Positions 9,703 to 15,431 of a DNA stretch of 15,431 nt are shown here, in pieces (position 1 is the stretch's first letter; every line of letters starts with the position of its first letter). Both the position numbers and the translations under genes were made by a program. The notes beneath the pieces are model-generated. The model saw nothing but the letters and a program-made list of their open reading frames with translations, was not told the DNA's origin and searched no databases. The DNA comes from Ettlia oleoabundans (Eukaryota > Chlorophyta > Chlorophyceae > Chlamydomonadales): contig JAAMXP010001079.1 in NCBI GenBank assembly GCA_019693395.1, positions 1 to 15,431 of the forward strand. The letters run 5' to 3'.

Positions 9703-12700
9703 ATGTGTGTTTCTGCCATCCTATTCCTGGACCAGCGGGGCAAACCGGTGCTGCAGCGGGACTACAGGTTGGTCAAAACGCGGCTGCACTCGCCGGCCTG
9801 GCCGAACAGGAACGGATGAAGCGCCCAGAAAACATTGCACACTGTTGAGCATCGCCGCTGGCCGCCACGACCTTTCAATCACTCCGCCCCCAGCGGCGCT
9901 TCACCTATCGCTGATTCCTGCCCTGCGTTGCGTGCAGGGGTGACGTGCCACTGGCCAAGGTTGCAGACCGCTTCACAGCCAAGTTGAATGAGCAGGAGGA
10001 GGCTGGCGGCGCAGCCCCTATCCTTCTGGATGGTTCACTTAGCTACCTGTATGTGCAGTATTCCAATCTGTTTGTGCTGGCAGTGACGAAGACCAATGTC
10101 AACGCGGCGGCTACGCTCGTGTTCCTTCACAAGCTCATAGAGATCTTCAAACACTATTTTCATGAGGCAAGTAGGAGAGATTTTGTTGGGCAGAGTCTGA
10201 TTGAAGCCCCTGTTAGGCTGCTGTTAATAGATTGATTGGTTAGTGTCATCGCCCCCGCGCCCTTCTGACTCCACAACAGTTCGTGAGGAGGTCAGCCCAG
10301 GGGGTAGTACAGCCTGCAGTACGCGTCAACCCAACGTGTTCTGGCTTGGTCAAGCCACTTTGAGTGTTTTCAGTTCCGTGTTTGGTGCTGACTTTAGCTT
10401 TGAAGTAGGGTTCAGCATAAATTTCCAAAGCCGGTCAGCTCACGTGCAGCAAGAAACTGTGCAACCTTGATGTAAAGCATAGCACTGAGCATAGCCATGG
10501 CAGTCAGCCAGCTGAGTCCCGCTCCTTGCCAGCCTGCTAGCACCAGCCGCCCGCAGCTATGCTGCGCCGAGCGACATTTACATGTAGCACAATGAGGATG
10601 TGCAGCACCATGAAGGGCTCTCACTGGCTTTACTGCTGCAAGTGTTGTTTCGCTTGCACCTTCACAATTGCTCTGCTTTCCTGTGTCATGTCTTTCTGAC
10701 AGTACAGCGGTACCTCCGGACACGCAGCTCCGAACGAAACGTCCCCCCCCCCCCAGCTCTCCTGCCACTGCACCTATCAATCTACTAAAACCGGCCTTGC
10801 GGCATGGCAGAAGGTTTTACGCCGTTAGGGGCTAAGTCAAGTTTTGGGTAGCACCCGCCACCTTTTGCCACGTGGCAGAAAGGGTGCCCGTTGCACGTGC
10901 ACAGCAGCTTTGATCATGGCGCATGCTGTATCAAATTTAATTGTGGCATCTGCATCTGGCTGCTCCTTCGATCTGTTGCTTGTATCCTGCTGATGCTTTC
11001 CGGCCGCCCTGCCCTGGCCGCCCTGCCCTGCCCTGCAGCTGGAGGAGGAATCGCTGCGTGACAACTTTGTGATTGCATACGAACTGCTGGACGAGGTGAT
11101 GGACTTTGGCTACCCCCAGTTCACAGAGGCCAAGATTTTGTCCGAGTTCATTAAGACCAACGCGCATCGCATGGCAGTGCAGGCACGGCCGCCAATGGCG
11201 GTCACCAATGCAGTGTCATGGCGGCAGGAGGGGCTCTTCTACAAGAAGAATGAAGTGTTTCTGGATGTGGTGGAAAGTCTGAACCTGCTTGTCAACAGCA
11301 ATGGCACCGTGGTGCGCAGCGAAGTGGTGGGTGCGCTGAAGATGCGGGCGTATCTTAGCGGCATGGTGAGTGCCGGTTGGAAAGAACAAGGCACAATACC
11401 TTGATAAACGTTGCAGCTTTGACTGGTTTGAAGGTCACCTGAGTGGGACGGTTGCGCGAGATTGGAACATTGACAACTACCTGCTGTTACCGCAAGGTGG
11501 AAGGGTGTGCCGTAGCATTTTGGGCTTCATAGCAGACTAGGGCTCTCCTATTTTGTGCTCCGTTGCCAAGGCCGCTTGCCTAGATTTCCACCTGCTGATG
11601 CTTGTCTTTTCTCATCAACGCTGCTCGCCGGCGTTCCCTCTCTGAATGCATGCTATTTTTTTGTCCCTTCCTGCTGCACACTCATGTGCAGCCTGAGTGC
11701 AAGTGCGGGGTGAATGACAAGGTGCTGTTCGAGGCCCAGGGGCGCAGCGGGCGGCAGAAGGCAGTGGACTTGGAGGACATCAAATTCCACCAGTGCGTCC
11801 GCCTGGCTTCTTTTGAGCGCGATCGCACCATCTCATTCATTCCTCCAGATGGCGCCTTCGACCTTATGTGAGCCTGCTCAGAAGAAGTTGGTTCAAATAA
11901 GCCAGCCTCATGCATGGTGCGGTGTTCATGAGAGTGCAATTTCAACCTGATTGCCTGCACCTTGTATGCTCAGTGCCTGGAGAGCTCTCTGCACCTTTCA
12001 GCATAACCCACAACCACTAGGTGTGCACTTTCTACCACTTCCAAAACCACTGCAGGACATACCGGCTTAGCCAGAACATCAAGCCGCTGATCTGGGTGGA
12101 ATGCCAGGTCGACAAGCACAGCCGCAGCCGCACCGAATACCTGGTGAAAGCAAGAAGCCAGTTCAAGGAGCGCAGCACAGCAACATCAGTGGAGATCATG
12201 CTGCCGCTGCCACCAGATGCCATCTCCCCCACCGTGCGCACCTCGCAGGCGAGTGTAGTAGCGTAGCCGGTGCCGCAGCTGGCATTTCTCTTATCCATGG
12301 GCAACCATGTTGTAAAGCAAAAAACTGGGTTACAGTTTGCTTGTTCTCACGCATCAGCTGCATGTGTGCAAGCAATGCACTGTGCAGGGCGCTGCTATGT
12401 ACGCGCCGGAAAAAGATGCGCTGGTGTGGAAGATCAAGAATTTTCCCGGCGGCCGCGAGTTCCTGCTGCGCTGCAAGTTCGGGCTGCCATCAGTGGCAGC
12501 CGAGGAGGAAGCCCAAGGGCGGCTGCCCCCAATTAAGGTCAAGTTTGAGGTGCGGCCAGGAGACTAGCTCATCCTTTGCGTGATTAGAAACAGCTGGGGC
12601 AGTGGTTCTGGCTTTCGACAGAGGCAATCTTGCAACCGTGGGTGCCTTAATTCGCCGTATCATGCTTAGAGCCTTTCCTGCTGCCTGAACTCCAGTCATG

Positions 12701-13084
12701 GCTTGTGCGACCTGTGCGCTGCATGCAGATTCCATACTACAGCGTCAGGCAAGTGCCAACCCGTGCCCTTCATGGCGCTTTGATGGTTTGCCAGGTATTA
12801 TGCCACCAGTGTTTCTAACCTTTGACTCAAGGGTGGATCTTCTGTCCTTTACTGTTGCAGTGGCATACAGATCAGGTATCTCAAGGTCATTGAGCGCAGT
12901 GGCTACCAGGCTCTCCCCTGGTGCGTCGCACCGAGTCATGGTCAGGGTGGCGCATGTCTGGTTGCTCCTAAACGGTCTGAGCCTTGGCATTAGCATTGAA
13001 AACTAACCTCAATCTGTTTACTTGTGCAGGGTGCGATACCTGACACAGGCAGGCTCATACGAGATACGCATGGCAGGCAACTAA
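9703..13084 (+). CDS. AP1M: AP-1 clathrin adaptor complex, medium (mu) chain
   Basis: Nine exons: 9703-9767, 9938-10166, 11039-11365, 11692-11867, 12056-12248, 12388-12549, 12729-12748, 12861-12920, 13030-13084. All phases agree and give 428 aa, the normal size. Residues about 1-140 are the longin-like N-terminal domain ([26 protein letters not shown] then [10 protein letters not shown]). Residues about 155-428 are the mu homology domain ([76 protein letters not shown]). Phe172 and Asp174 in FLD, and Trp411 and Arg413 in PWVRY, match the pocket that binds YxxPhi sorting signals. The mu chain selects cargo in AP-1, with gamma, beta and sigma chains, at trans-Golgi and endosome membranes. The start ATG gives [10 protein letters not shown], the usual family beginning. 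Introns 2, 5 and 7 begin with GC rather than GT, and exon 7 is only 20 bp. The gene appears intact. Confidence 0.96.
10743..10754 (+). repeat. Poly-C tract (12 bases)
   Basis: Twelve consecutive C residues lie inside AP-1 mu intron 2. The length is likely to vary between copies and to be error-prone in sequencing. It is not coding. Confidence 0.9.
10866..10901. promoter_or_regulatory. Two palindromic G-box/E-box motifs inside AP-1 mu intron 2
   Basis: TGCCACGTGGCA at 10866-10877 is a perfect 12-bp palindrome and TGCACGTGCA at 10892-10901 a perfect 10-bp palindrome. Both have a CACGTG core, 25 bp apart. CACGTG is the site bound by many plant and algal bZIP and bHLH factors. A third core lies at 10441-10446 in the same intron. 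A role as intronic enhancer or alternative promoter is inference. Confidence 0.35.
11002..11034 (+). repeat. Tandem 14-mer plus partial copy forming the intron 2 polypyrimidine tract
   Basis: GGCCGCCCTGCCCT occurs at 11002-11015 and again at 11016-11029, followed by GCCCT at 11030-11034 and then GCAG, the splice acceptor. The duplication lengthens the pyrimidine-rich region just before the acceptor of a GC-AG intron. Confidence 0.85.
12249..12387 (+). other. GC-AG intron 5 of the AP-1 mu gene
   Basis: The exon ends ACCTCGCAG|GCGAGT and the next exon begins GTGCAG|GGCGCTGCTATG. This border joins VRTSQ to [17 protein letters not shown] in phase 0, as in the family. The next GT (GCGA|GTGTAG) would give the wrong phase. 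Confidence 0.88.
12729..12748 (+). other. 20-bp micro-exon (exon 7 of AP-1 mu)
   Basis: The exon ATTCCATACTACAGCGTCAG encodes IPYYSV plus two bases of the next Ser, exactly the conserved IPYFTVSG segment of mu chains. It lies between GCATGCAG| and the GC donor |GCAAGT. Exon skipping would remove 20 bases and shift the frame. Confidence 0.9.
12749..12860 (+). other. GC-AG intron 7 of the AP-1 mu gene
   Basis: The border is GTCAG|GCAAGT...GTTGCAG|TGGCATACAG. The AG+T codon restores Ser in [13 protein letters not shown]. The donor is the textbook strong GC form (CAG|GCAAGT). Confidence 0.9.
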
Positions 13085-13161
13085 CGAGGCTCACCCATGT
13101 GATTGTTGTGTCATGCAAGTCTGCCCCGCATCAATATATGGGAAAGGCATGTGATAGTCTC

Positions 13162-13166
13162 TGTAA
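13162..13166 (+). terminator. Candidate TGTAA polyadenylation signal for AP-1 mu
   Basis: TGTAA lies 78 bases past the stop of the AP-1 mu gene. The motif and distance fit green-algal 3' UTRs. It is a short motif, so chance cannot be excluded. Confidence 0.5.
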
Positions 13167-13560
13167 GCTTATTTGCTGCAGACTGTCTCCGAGGCGGTAG
13201 AGGGGATGTGGTTGGTTGTACCTCATCCAGTATTGTGCTTGGGCGAGATGAATGACCTCACCTTCATACGTCCCGCTTACAGTGGGTCTATCATCTCGCG
13301 CTCACTGCTAGGCATAGAGGAGATAAATATATGCATTAATGCCATGAATGAATTTCCTCCCTTGCCACTTGAACGTCCAGGGAGAAATCTGGAGCCCGTA
13401 TTTGCCGCAATTACGGGGAAAACCAAAATTGCACAGCCAGTTACGGGTCCACGGAAGCCCCCGTCCGTAGAAAAGACGGAACCGAAAAGCTGGGGCATCG
13501 CAGGGTGCCGGTATGCGGTACACGGTGTAGTACAGCTGGTTTTGAGTGCTGAAGACTATC

Positions 13561-13576
13561 AAACGCGTTCGCGTTT
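13561..13576. repeat. Perfect inverted repeat AAACGCG-TT-CGCGTTT
   Basis: Two exact 7-bp arms (13561-13567 and 13570-13576) are separated by TT, and the left part contains ACGCGT. It lies between genes, about 510 bp before the SPT16 start. ACGCGT is a cell-cycle element in fungi; a similar role here is speculation. Confidence 0.5.
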
Positions 13577-13856
13577 ACCAAACAGTGCCTATTAGGATCC
13601 AAGGGTCTATTCTAGCAACTTACGAGGCCCCAAGTTGGGAGAAAGGACCGCCCCCCAGCCTGACGAGCCGCTGTTGGCAACCAAAGCGTGAAGCTTTCCC
13701 CCAAACCCAGCCTCTGACCAGTCGTTGCCGTATTTAGTAGCTTTCTGGCTTGTTGGGACCTTCTGAACGCTTCCCCATTGCAGCGGGGCCTCCCAAAGCA
13801 GCTCCCAAAGGGCTGACAAGCTCGCAAATGGGCATTGCGGGTCGTGTTTCATGAAT

Positions 13857-13872
13857 CCGTAAAATCTTACGG
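13857..13872. repeat. Inverted repeat CCGTAA-AATC-TTACGG
   Basis: Exact 6-bp arms with a 4-nt loop lie in the SPT16 upstream region. It is short enough to be chance. Confidence 0.4.
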
Positions 13873-14051
13873 AACCGAGTTAAACTAAACGTTTTTTCCT
13901 GTGAACGTCCACGTCAACGCGGAATCGTGACAGGGCTTGCGCTGGCAGAGGTAATCTTCATGTGCCGGCGTCTGCAGTCTCGTTCCAAGCTTGTCGAGTA
14001 ATCGAACCTGCTCAGCTCTAGTTCATTCAGCGGGGACGCGATTAAAAAACA

Positions 14052-14065
14052 GGCGCGTGAGCGCC
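14052..14065. promoter_or_regulatory. Inverted repeat GGCGC-GTGA-GCGCC just upstream of SPT16
   Basis: Exact 5-bp GC-rich arms with a 4-nt spacer end 23 bases before the SPT16 start codon. It would lie in the promoter or the 5' leader, as a dyad binding site or a leader hairpin. The GGCGC core is loosely E2F-like, but the upstream T-run of an E2F site is missing. Confidence 0.3.
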
Positions 14066-14088
14066 GTTAAAGGGAGCTGGGCGGCGCT

Positions 14089-15373
14089 ATGGTGTCCATT
14101 GACACCGGGAAGTTTCAAAGGCGCCTTCAGGCGCTCTACGCGGGCTGGAGGGTAAGCTTCCTTTTGATCACAAGGGAAGCCGTGCAGTTTGCCGCCGCGC
14201 CTTGGCTCCCCTCCTCCCCCAACACGCTAATATTGTATTAAGCAGGGATACGGCTGATTGTGATTGCAGGACGGAGGACTCTGGTCCGATGCCAGCGCCC
14301 TAGCTGTGGCTGTCGGGTCTGTGACGGAGGCCATCACGTACACCAAGTCCGCCAGCCTGCACCTGTGGCTACTGGGATATGAGTTTACAGGTATGTCTGA
14401 TGATGCCTATATATGCATCATGGCATGGGGTCCACGGACAGTAGCAAGGCGTCATTGCGGCACTGGCGTGCCTCTTGATTTCCCCTCAATCCCCTAGCCT
14501 TTCCCTACAGAAACAGTCCTGGTGTTCACCAAGACAGAGATACATGCTTTGGCGGGACCGAAGAAGACAGACATCCTGTCGCAGCTGTCCGATGCGTGCA
14601 CTTCTGCGGGTGTAACGCTTCAGCTGCACCCCAAGCCCAAGAAAGAGGATGGCTCTGTGCAGCTAGAGGCCCTGCTACTTACGTGCAAAATTTCCTCCAA
14701 CAGTCCTGTGGTAGGAACCCTACCCAAGGTGCGCCAAAGGGGCGCCCGGGGGCTGAGCCCCCCCGTTTCATTAGTGGTGTGGTGCACCTGTTGTGTGTAG
14801 GTGTTGGTGGTGTTGCTGGGGTGTTTGTGTTCCGATCGCACTTCCTGTGCTGACTGCGGATCTGATGTCCTGCAGGAGAAGCCGCAGGGCGCTGTGGCAG
14901 AGGCCTGGCTGGCAGCGCTGGCTGGCTCAGGGTTGGCTACTACTGACATGGCCGCTGACCTGGCTGCACTGCTGTCACCCAAGGACGAGGAGGAGGTCAA
15001 GAATGTGCGCAAAGCGGCCTACCTGGTCTCCAACGCTGTCACCAAGTTTGCTGTGCCACAGCTGGAGGGTGAGCAAGAAGGGAGTTTGGACCAAGGGTTG
15101 GAGCATGCCGAGTTGGCATGCCTGAGCACGTTTGCTGAAGGAGCACTGGTACACCTGGTGGCTTGGCCTGGCATGCCACTGTAATGCATGGTGGTTGCCT
15201 GAGTGTTGAAGCATTCACCCTGAATGCATTGCTTGGTTACCCAATTGCATTCTTTGGACACTTACTTTGCTGCAGGCATTATTGATGAGGAGAAGAAGGT
15301 GCGCCACAGCAAGCTGGCGGATAAGATTGAGGAGGTGATCAGCGAGCCGTCCAAGATGGACATCAAGCTCAAG
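14089..15373 (+). CDS. SPT16: FACT complex subunit SPT16, N-terminal part (gene continues past right edge)
   Basis: Five exons are inside the window: 14089-14151, 14270-14390, 14511-14728, 14876-15068, 15276-15373. All are in phase and give the first 231 aa of a protein that usually exceeds 1000 aa. The reading MVSIDTGKFQRRLQALYAGW, SASLHLWLLGYEFTETVLVF, VVGTLPKEKPQGAVAEAW, VRKAAYLVSNAVTKFAVPQL and GIIDEEKKVRHSKLADKIEE is that of the SPT16 N-terminal lobe, leading into the aminopeptidase-like (peptidase M24 fold) domain. SPT16 pairs with SSRP1 (Pob3) to loosen and rebuild nucleosomes during transcription and replication. A closer donor at 14711 (GTG|GTAGGA) exists, but extending exon 3 to AAG|GTGCGC at 14729 restores the conserved VGTLPK. 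All donors here are GT. The start ATG begins the usual short N-terminus of the family. Confidence 0.93.
14731..14762. repeat. Two adjacent GC-rich hairpins at the start of SPT16 intron 3
   Basis: GCGCC-AAAGG-GGCGC (14731-14745) is followed at once by GGGGGC-TGA-GCCCCC (14748-14762). They begin one or two bases after the donor GT at 14729-14730, so in RNA the 5' splice site would sit beside two strong stems. A similar small hairpin, GGGGC-GAA-GCCCC, occurs at 8914-8926 inside the Rpr2-like coding region. Confidence 0.6.
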
Positions 15374-15407
15374 GTGTGCAGCACTTGCAGTGCGTGTTTG
15401 TGGGGTG

Positions 15408-15431
15408 GTGTGTGTGTGTGTGTGTGTGTGT
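15408..15431 (+). repeat. GT dinucleotide microsatellite, continues past right edge
   Basis: Twelve uninterrupted GT units (24 bases) lie in SPT16 intron 5 and reach the end of the window. The true length is unknown. The sequence just before it is also GT-rich (GTGCGTGTTTGTGGGGTG). Confidence 0.95.

Larger units (their letters stand above)
10167..11038 (+). other. GC-AG intron 2 of the AP-1 mu gene (872 bp)
   Basis: The exon ends CATGAG|GCAAGT and the intron ends CCCTGCAG|CTG. Only this border keeps the conserved reading [15 protein letters not shown]; the nearby GT (GCAA|GTAGGA) would break frame. It is by far the longest intron of the gene. It holds three CACGTG cores, a 12-base C run and a duplicated 14-mer at the acceptor. 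Open frames inside it are not convincing as genes. Confidence 0.9.
13085..14088. other. Intergenic region of about 1 kb between AP-1 mu and SPT16
   Basis: No convincing gene lies here. A plus-strand open frame of 140 codons (13173-13595) includes a Pro/Lys-rich part (FPPLPLERPG; PVTGPRKPPSVEKTEPKSW) that looks faintly like a gag or disordered-protein remnant, but it has no domain, splice context or clear start. The stretch also holds two small inverted repeats (13561-13576, 13857-13872). The right end should contain the SPT16 promoter. Confidence 0.5.

Noticed and set aside
10243..10788. Open frames on both strands
   Set aside because: They lie inside AP-1 mu intron 2 and show no conserved residues.
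13985..14030. tRNA-like T-arm (GGTTCGATT on the minus strand)
   Set aside because: The flanking bases do not form a 5-bp T stem, and no matching acceptor, D or anticodon arms are found at the right spacing.
14711..14728. Earlier exon 3 donor in SPT16 (GTG|GTAGGA)
   Set aside because: Both donors keep phase, but the longer exon ending AAG|GTGCGC restores the conserved VGTLPKEKPQG segment of SPT16.
14820..15261. Antisense open frames over SPT16 exons 4 and 5
   Set aside because: They are reverse readings of well-conserved SPT16 coding sequence, with no independent support.
1..15431. CRISPR array, rRNA, tRNA, bacterial operon or phage signals
   Set aside because: No regularly spaced repeats, no conserved RNA gene cores and no Shine-Dalgarno-led gene chains were seen. 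The spliced structure is clearly eukaryotic nuclear.

Overview
This window looks like nuclear DNA of a green alga. The genes are split by many short introns of roughly 100-350 bp. The coding sequence is moderately GC-rich, with many CTG, CAG and GCC codons. Candidate polyadenylation signals are TGTAA rather than AATAAA, which is a green-algal habit. The best-conserved proteins (an AP-1 mu chain and SPT16) are close to plant and algal types. A trebouxiophyte such as a Coccomyxa or Chlorella relative would fit, but genus and class are inference. I see nothing prokaryotic, no CRISPR array and no tRNA or rRNA.

Layout, left to right. (1) 1-138, minus: an open stretch running off the left edge that resembles the end of a LINE-type retroelement polyprotein. 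(2) 439-1399, minus: a two-exon cyclin, closest by motif to cyclin Q/FAM58. (3) 1691-7666, minus: a gene modelled here with 15 exons, giving about 1145 aa, nine fibronectin type III domains and a C-terminal membrane anchor. This is the architecture of animal FNDC3A/FNDC3B. (4) 7667-7922: a 256-bp divergent promoter. (5) 7923-9111, plus: a three-exon zinc-ribbon protein that I read as an RNase P/MRP Rpr2/Rpp21/SNM1 relative with an unusual tail. (6) 9703-13084, plus: a complete nine-exon AP-1 mu gene, 428 aa, with three GC-AG introns and a 20-bp micro-exon. (7) 13085-14088: about 1 kb without a convincing gene. (8) 14089 to the right edge, plus: the first five exons of SPT16, the large FACT subunit. 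A GT microsatellite in its fifth intron ends the window.

The genes do not form one pathway. They are mostly housekeeping functions: a cyclin-CDK partner, a membrane-anchored FN3 protein, RNA processing, clathrin-coated vesicle sorting and nucleosome handling. All splice junctions were placed by reading conserved protein, GT/GC...AG borders and phase together. Apart from the exon 8/9 junction of the FN3 gene, every junction keeps frame.

The points most worth a second look are the GC-AG introns of the AP-1 mu gene, the FNDC3-type protein in an alga, the stop-free 111-bp intron in the Rpr2-like gene, and the paired GC-rich hairpins just after a SPT16 5' splice site.
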